This document shows positions 9,601 to 16,299 of a DNA stretch of 64,000 bases, piece after piece. Position numbers and translations under genes: made by a program. Position 1 is the stretch's first letter. Every line of letters begins with the position of its first letter. The notes beneath the pieces were generated by a model that saw only the letters and a program-made list of their open reading frames with translations, had not been told where the DNA came from and searched no databases. The DNA is taken from NCBI RefSeq assembly GCF_018449545.1, contig NZ_JAAVUR010000007.1:292505-356504 (forward strand), given 5' to 3'. This DNA comes from Granulicella sp. dw_53 (lineage in GTDB: Bacteria > Acidobacteriota > Terriglobia > Terriglobales > Acidobacteriaceae).

Positions 9601-10131
9601 TTAGGACTCTCTCAGTCGTTCTTTCAGGGAACTCCGGTCTCCACCTGCTGGCCGACCCTCACAAGCACCTCAAGTTGCCAGTTCGTCGAAGACCAGGGGA
9701 ACTTTGTGAACTTGCACAGAGATGGTAATGGAAACATAGTCTCCGACGGCATCACCCACGGAAAACGGACTCCCGCGTATATCCAGACCAACGCTAACTT
9801 GGTCCATTACGTAAAGATCAGCAAGACTCGCGAAAACCAGAAGCTGGGAGCTGAGATCAACTTCTATAACCTCTTCAACCAGCATGCTGCGACGTCGATC
9901 TACGATATACCGCTAACCACCGCTACCTATCCGACTGACCATACAAATCCCACCAACTTTGACTACAAATCGCTGACCAGCGGGTGGGATTACATCGCTG
10001 TCAGCAACAGCGCTGGTGGTGGACCCAACAACGATGTACCTCAACTCAAGACGCTATCGAATCGATATGGACTCCCGGCGCTCTTTCAATCGGCGCGCCA
10101 GATCCAGATCAAAGTGGCGTACGTCTTCTAA
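6649..10131 (+). CDS. TonB-dependent receptor, Oar-like, with carboxypeptidase-regulatory domain
   Basis: An outer-membrane receptor of 1160 residues. Residues 1-33 are a signal peptide ending in LLPSASAQ. A carboxypeptidase-D regulatory-like beta-sandwich follows (TTGAIQGTVSDASGAIVAGA, about 34-120), then a plug domain with a glycine-rich loop (GIGGGGSGTGTGGSAG), then a long beta-barrel ending in a terminal phenylalanine (VAYVF), as expected for outer-membrane insertion. This architecture is typical of Acidobacteriota, which carry many copies thought to import plant-polymer oligosaccharides or other large ligands. The start codon is TTG at 6649 behind GAGAGG. No SusD partner or degradative enzyme is adjacent, so the ligand is open. 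Confidence 0.92.
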   Translation: MIKVFSRVLRNFVAVFSLLLLGFTLLPSASAQETTGAIQGTVSDASGAIVAGATIEASSPALLKSMVVTSDSHGFYRFNALPPGTYGLSASGLGMQSRLAGIRISAGDLPVMNIQMTTGSKEVVIEVNAAAAMIDPTQSKVETTITNEVLQLIPKGRSFQSVIAFAPGARQEPLQSVAPNATGAAISPLVAGSRTNGYQIDGSSDAENVYLFEGLNITGIGGGGSGTGTGGSAGFNVPNEFVQDVQVKSSSFEAEFGGAMGGVINVISQRGLDAWHGSFFTYYRSSALNANDQCAFTYTANCGLRLDPNVPANSGARTDGAAQFYIAKQDHYKVVEPGFTIGGPLMTPKVRLFASFVPQYYRARRSVNFTKVNPGPRDFYTSQDTDYGFARLDYSPISKLRLFTAWEDSFARNTGNTLPQPDSKIGQVNASAGTDPTSFRADTGLVNPASVYLFGGDYTVNSRILVSARYGYTYANSGDRGKPTGIQYLYQTSAVADTPGAFGSETLQPDPTRPGHGITFSAAGVPSTFLQSITTSNIQSNLQNIYNKFSRKQFNVDVSYLKTGFLGTHNFKGGYSTTRIVNDVLSGYNTAQVQLFYAADYPVGTSATACDAVIAANVAKYGAAGNHCRGNYGYFIVNDGVENAGTARGSNSGFYFQDGWQIGHTGLTINAGVRFDTEYLPPYNPGASSISFGYGDKIAPRLGGAYDVLHNGKLKVFASYGQFYDIIKYSLPSGSFGGQYWHQCAYAWDDYDYNKILPTSPNKHGCPTTGAAPGVGVGTFIENLDLRKNVIDTQDPGVDPNVKPMKQHEVVGGAEWAITPTLSLTTRYARKRLDNTVEDIGASDSLGFYIGNPGPGYGDLLHRTLFGSGLTAPICPSCPIQPKASRDYDGVEFTLNKTIANKWFISAFYTYSRLRGNYPGLTSTNISDGSGGRQSPNNNRSFDQPQMQFTSHGVPFGGPLPTDRPNTFQAFGSYRQKWFHGETSLGLSQSFFQGTPVSTCWPTLTSTSSCQFVEDQGNFVNLHRDGNGNIVSDGITHGKRTPAYIQTNANLVHYVKISKTRENQKLGAEINFYNLFNQHAATSIYDIPLTTATYPTDHTNPTNFDYKSLTSGWDYIAVSNSAGGGPNNDVPQLKTLSNRYGLPALFQSARQIQIKVAYVF

Positions 10132-10157
10132 CCTCGCACGAAGTGCGGGCGCAACAA

Positions 10158-10192
10158 ACAGGGACTGCCGAGAGGCAGTCCCTGTTCTATTT
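10158..10192 (+). terminator. intrinsic terminator after the TonB receptor
   Basis: A perfect 12-base stem (10158-10169 with 10174-10185) closes a GAGA tetraloop and is followed by TCTATTT. It lies between the receptor and a convergent gene and could serve both strands. Confidence 0.85.
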
Positions 10193-10230
10193 AGAAATTG
10201 GGTAGCGGGAAAACGGATGCGAGAAGCGCT

Positions 10231-10623
10231 TTACTTGCCCGTATCGATCTTCAAATTGATAAAAAACTGGTTCTTGCTGTCGAACGAGCTGATGGTCTTG
10301 GTGCCGCTCTTCTTCCCATCGTGTTCGGCCCAGATCTCGTAGTCGGTATTCTGTGCGAGCTGTCCGAAACGGTAGGCGCCTGCATCGTCCGCGATATTGC
10401 TCTTCACCGCGAGAGAATGGGTGTCCTTCAAATAGACCACTGCGCCCTTCAGCGCCGCGTCTTCCTTGTCAATCACCTTTCCCTGCACGATACGCTGCAC
10501 CGGACCCCGCTGTTGAGCGAGAACCGGTGTGATATGCGAGCCAACCGCTACCGCTGAAAAGCTACCGGCCAAAACCAGAACTGATCCTGCGAATGAGCGG
10601 ACCGAACTATGAAATCGGATCAT
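10231..10623 (-). CDS. exported carboxypeptidase-regulatory-like protein
   Basis: A 130-residue protein with a signal peptide (hydrophobic core about residues 10-30, then PVLAQQ) and one carboxypeptidase-regulatory/transthyretin-like beta-sandwich: IVQGKVIDKEDAALKGAVVY, then GAYRFGQL and YEIWAEHDGKKS. The same kind of domain opens the neighbouring TonB receptor, but this protein has no barrel. It runs convergently to the receptor. It is probably periplasmic or surface-attached; no enzymatic residues are apparent. The function is unknown and the domain assignment is fairly secure. Confidence 0.75.
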   Translation of the reverse strand: MIRFHSSVRSFAGSVLVLAGSFSAVAVGSHITPVLAQQRGPVQRIVQGKVIDKEDAALKGAVVYLKDTHSLAVKSNIADDAGAYRFGQLAQNTDYEIWAEHDGKKSGTKTISSFDSKNQFFINLKIDTGK

Positions 10624-10671
10624 GCCATCAGTATACGGCCACCGCGCCGTTGAAGTAATTGGACTTTAGGG

Positions 10672-10878
10672 TTACTCTTCCTCCTCGTCTTCGATCGGGG
10701 TCGAATCCTCATCATCGTAACCAGCATCGTCGATCGATGCCAGTTCAATGGGGTCAATGGAGACGACTTCCAGATCGGCTCCGCACTCGTCACACTGTAC
10801 GGTCTCGCCTTCTTCTATCTCATCCGCGTCAACGGTAATCGGGTTATCACATTCAGGACATACAACGGCCATAGTCAA
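10672..10878 (-). CDS. LysW-like acidic zinc-ribbon mini-protein
   Basis: A 68-residue protein resembling LysW, the amino-group carrier that shields the alpha-amino group of glutamate or aminoadipate in carrier-protein lysine or arginine synthesis. CPEC and CDEC form the zinc ribbon, followed by the LysW-like segment [13 protein letters not shown] and a very acidic tail. True carriers end in an EDWGE-type motif whose last glutamate receives the amino acid; here the end is IEDEEEE, so a terminal glutamate exists but the motif differs. No lysX, lysZ, lysY, lysJ or lysK homologue is nearby. The start could be M1 or M3. Confidence 0.7.
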   Translation of the reverse strand: MTMAVVCPECDNPITVDADEIEEGETVQCDECGADLEVVSIDPIELASIDDAGYDDEDSTPIEDEEEE

Positions 10879-11022
10879 AGCCTCCGGGCAATTTCAGTGC
10901 AGCCGACCTGTAGGATGCAGATACGGCATTTGCGCATGAGCTATTACTAGCGGCCATGAGCGGGTACGTCAAGCTTACGATTGATCTAGCATTTCAGTTT
11001 CCACAAGAGGAAAATTTTCGTG

Positions 11023-12573
11023 ATGATTCGAACGCTTCTCATTCCCGGATCTGGTCGTCTTGCAATCACATCCGCCCTGCTCGGCACGCTTTGCCTCTCC
11101 TCAGGAGCCGCAAGGGCCCAGGGACCTCAACCAACTCCGACTCCCATCGCCGCCGCGCCCGCCGACCCTGCTATCGCCGCCGCCCTCCAGCAGGTCTCCG
11201 CAGCCCGCATCCGCGCCACCATCGAAAAACTGGTCAGCTTCAACAATCGCAGCACCCTCTCCAGCATGGAGACCGATCTGGCCCCCGGCACCGGCGTCAG
11301 CGCTGCGGCAGACTGGATCGAGGCCGAGTTCAAGCGTATCTCCGCCGCTTGCGGGGGCTGTCTAGAGGTCAAACGCGACGACTTCATCGAGCCTCCCCAG
11401 CCCGGTCCCGCTTCGCGCATCCTCAAGCCCACCAAGCTCACCAACGTCTACGCTGTCCTGCACGGCGCCGACCCCGCCCAGGCCGAGCGCCGGGTTCTAG
11501 TCACCGGCCACTACGACTCGCGCAACACCGACGTCTTCAACACCCACGACCCCGCCCCGGGAGCGAACGACGACGCCAGTGGCGTAGCCGTCTCGCTGGA
11601 GTGCGCCCGCGTCCTCAGCAAACTCAAACTCCCCGGCACCATCGTCTTCGTAGCGGTCGCCGGCGAGGAGCAGGGCCTTAACGGTAGCCGCCACCTCGCC
11701 CGCCTCGCCAAATCCGAAGGCTGGCATCTGGAAGCAGTGCTGAACAACGACATCGTAGGTGGCGACACTACCCCCGACTACCCCGGAGCCGATAAATCCG
11801 CCGTCCGCGTCTTCTCCGAGGGCGTCCCGGCCACCGCCACCATCGACCAACTCCACCAGATCCAGACCCTCGGAGCCGAAAGCGACTCCCCCTCCCGCGA
11901 ACTCGCCCGCGAGATCGCCGACGTCGGCCAGTCCTACTTCACCAACACCCTCGAGCACGCCCCAGCCACCCCCGGACGGCCCCATAGCATGGCCATCCGC
12001 AACCTCCCCGCCTTCCACCCTGTCCTGATCTTCCGCCGCGACCGCTACCTGCGCGGAGGCGACCACACCAGCTTCAACCTGGAGGGCTTCACCGCCGTCC
12101 GCCTCACCGAGTGGCGTGAAAACTTCAACCATCAGCACCAGAACGTTCGCGTAGAAAACGGCGTCCAGTACGGAGACCTCATCCAGTACGTAGACCCCGC
12201 CTACGTCGCCAACGTCGCCCGCCTGAACGCCGCCACCCTGGCCGACCTCGCCGCCGCTCCCGGTGCCCCGCAGAACGTCCGCGTCGTCACCACTGCCCTC
12301 GACAACAACACCGAGCTCCTCTGGGACCCGCCCGCCGGCATGCCCTCCAGTGCCTCCTACGAGGTCGTCTGGCGTCCCACAGAAGACCCCACCTGGACCA
12401 CCTTCGTCAGCGCCGGACGCGCTACCACACTGAAACTGGACGTCTCCAAGGACAACGTCGTCTTCGGCGTCCGCGCCGTCGACCCCGCCGGACACCGCAG
12501 CATCGCAGCCTTCCCCATGCCCGTCCGCGCCGCGTCCGCCAATCGTCCACCCGGCCCCGCAACCCGCCAGTAA
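11023..12573 (+). CDS. exported M28-family zinc aminopeptidase with C-terminal FN3-like domain
   Basis: A peptidase of about 516 residues carrying a signal peptide (hydrophobic 12-32, ending AARAQ). The M28 metal ligands are in GHYDSR (about 163-168), GANDDASG (about 181-188) and GEEQG (about 215-219), giving a complete two-zinc site. The last 100 residues (APQNVRVVTTALDNNTELLW to the end) look like a fibronectin type III module. It is presumably periplasmic or secreted, removing N-terminal residues from peptides. The ATG at 11023 follows AAGAGG; a GTG at 11020 is an equally possible start. The gene stands alone upstream of the rhomboid gene on the same strand. Confidence 0.88.
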   Translation: MIRTLLIPGSGRLAITSALLGTLCLSSGAARAQGPQPTPTPIAAAPADPAIAAALQQVSAARIRATIEKLVSFNNRSTLSSMETDLAPGTGVSAAADWIEAEFKRISAACGGCLEVKRDDFIEPPQPGPASRILKPTKLTNVYAVLHGADPAQAERRVLVTGHYDSRNTDVFNTHDPAPGANDDASGVAVSLECARVLSKLKLPGTIVFVAVAGEEQGLNGSRHLARLAKSEGWHLEAVLNNDIVGGDTTPDYPGADKSAVRVFSEGVPATATIDQLHQIQTLGAESDSPSRELAREIADVGQSYFTNTLEHAPATPGRPHSMAIRNLPAFHPVLIFRRDRYLRGGDHTSFNLEGFTAVRLTEWRENFNHQHQNVRVENGVQYGDLIQYVDPAYVANVARLNAATLADLAAAPGAPQNVRVVTTALDNNTELLWDPPAGMPSSASYEVVWRPTEDPTWTTFVSAGRATTLKLDVSKDNVVFGVRAVDPAGHRSIAAFPMPVRAASANRPPGPATRQ

Positions 12574-12615
12574 CCCGCCAAGCCCCCCACTGTGGTGAAA
12601 TAGAGAGTAGCTGTT

Positions 12616-13443
12616 ATGCCCCGTACCGGCTCCATCACGATGTCCTTGCCGCCCTTCGCCGGGGCGACGCGCCGTCTCATCCTCGCCAACCTGGCGGCCT
12701 TCTTCGGTGTAGCCATCCTGGGCTGGGTCTCTTCCCCCGCGCAGGCCTTGTTCACCGGCCACATGGTGCTGGAGCCGCTCGCCGTCATACACGGTGAGCT
12801 CTGGCAGCTCCTCACCTACTCCTTCATCCAGGTCGGAATCCTCAGCACCGTCTTCGCCATGCTGACTCTCTGGTTCACCGGCTCCCTGCTGGAGGGCTCC
12901 TACGGTAGCCGCTGGCTCTACGAGCTCTACTTCACCTCCGTCATCGGCGGCGCGATCGTCGCCACCATCGTCGCCCTCACCCCCATCTTCCGGATGAACC
13001 CCCGCGTCGCCGCCATCGGTCCCTACGGAGGCATCTTCGGACTGCTGGTGGCTATCGCCCTGCTCTTCGGCGAACAGGAGTTCCTCCTCTGGTTCGTCCT
13101 CCGCATCAAGGCCAAGTACCTCGTCACCATTTACATCCTCATCGCGGTCGCCGTGCTGCTCAAATCCGCCGACGCCTTCTCTGCCCTCCTCCAGCTCTCT
13201 GGAGCCCTCTGCGGCTACCTCTACGTCAAGTTCGCCCCTCGCCGCGGCTTCGCCTTCGGTTTCACCGAGCGCTACTTCGGCATGCGCAACGGCTACTACC
13301 GCTGGAAGCGCCGCCGCGCCGCCCGCAAGTTCGAGGTCTACATGCGCAAGCAGAACCGCGTGGTCCACTTCGACAAGGACGGCCGCTACATCGACCCCGA
13401 CGAGGCCCGCAAAGACCCCAACGACCGTCGCTGGATGAATTAG
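12616..13443 (+). CDS. rhomboid-fold membrane protein, probably catalytically inactive
   Basis: A 275-residue integral membrane protein with about six hydrophobic segments and a basic cytoplasmic tail rich in Arg/Lys (YYRWKRRRAARKFEVYMRK). The rhomboid pattern is recognisable: the helix that should hold the GxSG serine reads IGPYGGIFGLL, with tyrosine where serine belongs, and the helix that should hold the catalytic histidine reads LLQLSGALCGYLY, with glutamine in its place. Both catalytic residues seem absent, suggesting a pseudoprotease comparable in principle to iRhoms or derlins. It lies about 40 bases after the M28 peptidase gene. The fold assignment is moderate and inactivity is inferred from motif alignment by eye. 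Confidence 0.72.
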   Translation: MPRTGSITMSLPPFAGATRRLILANLAAFFGVAILGWVSSPAQALFTGHMVLEPLAVIHGELWQLLTYSFIQVGILSTVFAMLTLWFTGSLLEGSYGSRWLYELYFTSVIGGAIVATIVALTPIFRMNPRVAAIGPYGGIFGLLVAIALLFGEQEFLLWFVLRIKAKYLVTIYILIAVAVLLKSADAFSALLQLSGALCGYLYVKFAPRRGFAFGFTERYFGMRNGYYRWKRRRAARKFEVYMRKQNRVVHFDKDGRYIDPDEARKDPNDRRWMN

Positions 13444-13472
13444 CCCTGGACAAACCGCGCTACCAAAACAAA

Positions 13473-13500
13473 AGGCCACCCGCAAAGGGTGGCCTCTTCC
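13473..13500. terminator. bidirectional hairpin between rhomboid and aspS genes
   Basis: AGGCCACCC (13473-13481) pairs with GGGTGGCCT (13487-13495) around a GCAAA loop. The genes are convergent here, with T-rich or A-rich sequence on both sides. Confidence 0.75.
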
Positions 13501-13519
13501 GTCTGCAAAGCACCAAAGC

Positions 13520-15343
13520 CTAAGTACGGCCCACAACCCGCAAATTAAGCTCCTTCAACTGCTGCTCGCTCACCAGAGTCGGCGCATCCACCATCAGGTC
13601 GATAGCCTTGGCCGTCTTCGGGAACGCGATCACCTCCCGCAGGCTGTTCGCCCCTGCGATGATCATCACGATACGGTCGAGCCCCAGCGCAATCCCGCCA
13701 TGCGGCGGCGTGCCATACTCCAGCGCATCCAGGAAGAACCCGAAGCGCTCATGCGCCTCCTCATTCGACATCCCCAGCGAGCGGAAGATCTCCGCCTGAA
13801 CATCCTGCCGATGGATACGGATCGATCCCGACCCCAGCTCCGTGCCGTTCAGAACCACGTCATACGCCAAAGCCCGCACCGCGCCCTTATCGTTGAAGAG
13901 CGCACCGGACTTGATGTCATCCTCATGCGGCGACGTAAACGGATGGTGAGCCGCATTCCAAACCTTGGCGTCCTCATCCCACTCATACATCGGAAAGTCC
14001 GTGACCCAAAGAAACTTGTAGTCCGCCTCGGTCCCCGTCTGCTCGAACCGCTTGTGCTTGTCGGCAAACTTCTTCGCCATCTCCAGCCGCAGCGCACCCA
14101 CGCGCTTGTAGATCCACTGTCCATCATGGTTCCACTTCGCCGGAGTCCCCAGCTTAGGCGTAATCACAATCGCGAGATCCGTCGCCCCCAGCGCCAGCTT
14201 GGCCTCGATCGCCTCAGCCAGTGGCGCGAACGCATCGTTCGTTTTCAGCCGCGCCACATCCAGAAAGTCCAGCCCGCAGTCGCCGAAGATCTTGCGAATC
14301 TCATCGACCATGCTGCGCTTCTGCGTCCCACTCAAACCACCTGCCTCAGGAATCACAAAGCCCAGCACCGGCAGCGCCTTCTCGACCTTCAGCGCCTCAC
14401 GCAGTTCCGGCGTCAACTCCTCCGTCAGCGAGATCATCGACGGCAACCGCATATCCGGCTTATCGATCCCGTAGTTCAGAATCGCCTCGTCATATGTCAT
14501 CCGCACGAACGGCGTCGGAATTGTAACTCCCGTAGTTGCAAACGCCGCCTTCAGAAAACCCTCCGCCACCCGGAACACCGCATCCTGCGTAGGAAACGTC
14601 ATCTCCAGGTCGATCTGCGTGAACTCCGGCTGCCGGTCCGCCCTCAGGTCCTCGTCGCGGAAGCACCGCGCAATCTGGAAGTACTTATCGAATCCCGAGA
14701 TCATCAGAATCTGCTTGAAGATCTGCGGCGACTGCGGCAGCGCATAAAAATGCCCCGCATGCACCCTGCTCGGAACCAGGTAATCCCGCGCCCCCTCCGG
14801 CGTCGACCGCGTCATAAACGGCGTCTCAATCTCCAGAAATCCCTCATCCGAGAGGTAGTTCCGAATCGCCCGCGCCACCTCATGCCGCATGCGGAAGTTC
14901 TTCTGCATCTCCACGCGTCGCAAATCGAGGTAGCGATACTTCAGCCGCACCTCTTCATTGGCAATCGCATCCTCCGCAGGCGAGAAGGGAGGCGTCTTCG
15001 CCTCATTCAGCAGCAGCAACTCCTTCGCCACCACCTCGATCTCTCCAGTCGCCATATTCGGATTGCCCAACCCCTCGCCGCGCCTGCGCACCGTGCCCGT
15101 TATGGCCACGACATACTCAGACCGCGCCGCTTCCGCCTTGGCATGCGCCTCGCCACTCACCTCTTTATCCAGCACCACCTGCGTGATGCCACTGCGATCC
15201 CGCACGTCGAGAAAGATCAGGTTGCCATGGTCGCGCCGCCGGTTTACCCAGCCCATCAGCACAACATTCTCTCCGGCCTGCTCCACCCGGAGATCTCCAC
15301 ACATATGCGTACGTTGCAAATTGCCTAAAAAGTCTAAAGTCAC
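13520..15343 (-). CDS. aspS: aspartyl-tRNA synthetase
   Basis: A class II synthetase of about 607 residues that charges tRNA(Asp), possibly also tRNA(Asn) if this organism lacks AsnRS. The anticodon-binding OB fold carries the family signature MGWVNRRRDHGNLIFLDVRD. Motif 2 appears around IARCFRDEDLRADRQPEFTQ and motif 3 in GGIALGLDRIVMII. The bacterial GAD insertion domain is present. The frame is open to 15394, but GTG at 15343 follows AGGAGG closely; the ATG at 15304 (MCGDLR) is another credible start. Neighbours are unrelated, so it is probably monocistronic. Confidence 0.93.
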   Translation of the reverse strand: MTLDFLGNLQRTHMCGDLRVEQAGENVVLMGWVNRRRDHGNLIFLDVRDRSGITQVVLDKEVSGEAHAKAEAARSEYVVAITGTVRRRGEGLGNPNMATGEIEVVAKELLLLNEAKTPPFSPAEDAIANEEVRLKYRYLDLRRVEMQKNFRMRHEVARAIRNYLSDEGFLEIETPFMTRSTPEGARDYLVPSRVHAGHFYALPQSPQIFKQILMISGFDKYFQIARCFRDEDLRADRQPEFTQIDLEMTFPTQDAVFRVAEGFLKAAFATTGVTIPTPFVRMTYDEAILNYGIDKPDMRLPSMISLTEELTPELREALKVEKALPVLGFVIPEAGGLSGTQKRSMVDEIRKIFGDCGLDFLDVARLKTNDAFAPLAEAIEAKLALGATDLAIVITPKLGTPAKWNHDGQWIYKRVGALRLEMAKKFADKHKRFEQTGTEADYKFLWVTDFPMYEWDEDAKVWNAAHHPFTSPHEDDIKSGALFNDKGAVRALAYDVVLNGTELGSGSIRIHRQDVQAEIFRSLGMSNEEAHERFGFFLDALEYGTPPHGGIALGLDRIVMIIAGANSLREVIAFPKTAKAIDLMVDAPTLVSEQQLKELNLRVVGRT

Positions 15344-15352
15344 GATCCTCCT

Positions 15353-15379
15353 ATTGTACGAACTTCCAAGGAATTGCAA
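15353..15379 (-). promoter_or_regulatory. candidate promoter of aspS
   Basis: On the minus strand TTGCAA (15374-15379) and TACAAT (15353-15358) are separated by 15 bases, slightly short. The -10 abuts the AGGAGG preceding the GTG at 15343, so either the leader is very short or the ATG at 15304 is used. Confidence 0.35.
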
Positions 15380-15555
15380 CACCGGCAGGTCCAATCACCT
15401 TCCGATTGTCTTTTTCGCCACCGCAACCGCCACCGAGGCCGTGGCCCTGACCGTCACCGCTGCCGTTGCTACTGCGTCGCTCTTGCCGTGGTCGTTGTTC
15501 TGCCATGGTCGTTACTCTCGCCCGTTGCTTGTTCTTTCTCACCCTATAAATAAAT

Positions 15556-15622
15556 TTGTCATCCTGAGCGAAGCCTCTCGCAGTTTCATCGCGAGAGGCG
15601 CAGTCGAAGGAGCTGCGGTTGC
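15556..15622. repeat. hairpin repeat family 1, copy a
   Basis: A 67-base element beginning TTGTCATCCTGAGCGAAG and ending in CGGTTGC. Its stem arms are 15573-15581 and 15591-15599 (9 pairs) with loop AGTTTCATC. Other copies of equal length lie at 33880-33946 and 59583-59649. Upstream and downstream flanks are rich in GTTGCT-like words. The rest of the 335-base gap between aspS and the next gene holds nothing else I recognise. Confidence 0.85.
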
Positions 15623-15729
15623 CCTTGCTTTTGCTTCCTCATAGAGATCGAGGCGGTCGCCGCAGCGCCCCAGGCCTGAAGAACGAGAACCCAAAGCCGC
15701 GCTCCCTCTGCTCTTATGCGAGAACCCTC

Positions 15730-16191
15730 TTACGGAGCAATAGGGACGCGCGTGCTATGTATAAAGACAATCTTCCAGACGCCCGCCTTCTCTTCCAGAA
15801 AAGCCGACTCCAACCAGCTCTGATTCTTGGTCCCGGAGGCGTCGCTGATGCTGCCTTTATTGACGTAGGCAATCCAGGCGGTATGGCCCAGAATATGGAC
15901 GTCCGGCTCCGTCACGTTCCACTCATAATGTTTGCCAGCCGCATGTTGAGCCTTGATGAGGGTCATGATGGAGTCTCCCTCAAACCGGGCGCCGCCATCG
16001 TACATGTAGAAACCAGGCGCAATCACCGACCGGAACTTTGCAACATCATCTGCGCGAGCTGCAACAAAGACCGTGTTCACCGTGTCTACAATCTTTGCCT
16101 GCTCGGCTGTAAGAGGCTTCTGCTGGGCTCTCGCTGCAGAGAGGGGCGCAAGCACAAGAGCGATAAAAAAGATTCGACTTCGAGTGAGCAA
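15730..16191 (-). CDS. exported NTF2-like (DUF4440/SnoaL-type) protein
   Basis: A 153-residue protein with a signal peptide (SRIFFIALVLAPLSAARAQ) and one NTF2-like cone fold. The pattern includes FVAARADDVAKFRSVIAP in the first helices, FEGDSIMTLI, and the closing strands VWKIVFIHSTR. Members of this superfamily include enzymes and simple binding proteins; no catalytic set can be assigned. It is presumably periplasmic. It is separated from hisS by about 100 bases on the same strand. Confidence 0.75.
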   Translation of the reverse strand: MLTRSRIFFIALVLAPLSAARAQQKPLTAEQAKIVDTVNTVFVAARADDVAKFRSVIAPGFYMYDGGARFEGDSIMTLIKAQHAAGKHYEWNVTEPDVHILGHTAWIAYVNKGSISDASGTKNQSWLESAFLEEKAGVWKIVFIHSTRVPIAP

Positions 16192-16299
16192 AGGACGCCT
16201 CCAATTTGTTGACCTATGTGTGAAAAAGACACGTCAGCGTCTCCTTCATTCCTCAACTCGATGGCCACGATGGATAGACGCCTCTTTCGCCGGGCTGCC

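Noticed and set aside
11497..13536. 679-codon open frame on the minus strand, opposite the M28 and rhomboid genes
   Set aside because: It is an antisense shadow produced by high GC codon bias; the plus-strand genes have clear domains, signal peptide and ribosome sites, while this frame has only Gly/Val/Asp-rich sequence.
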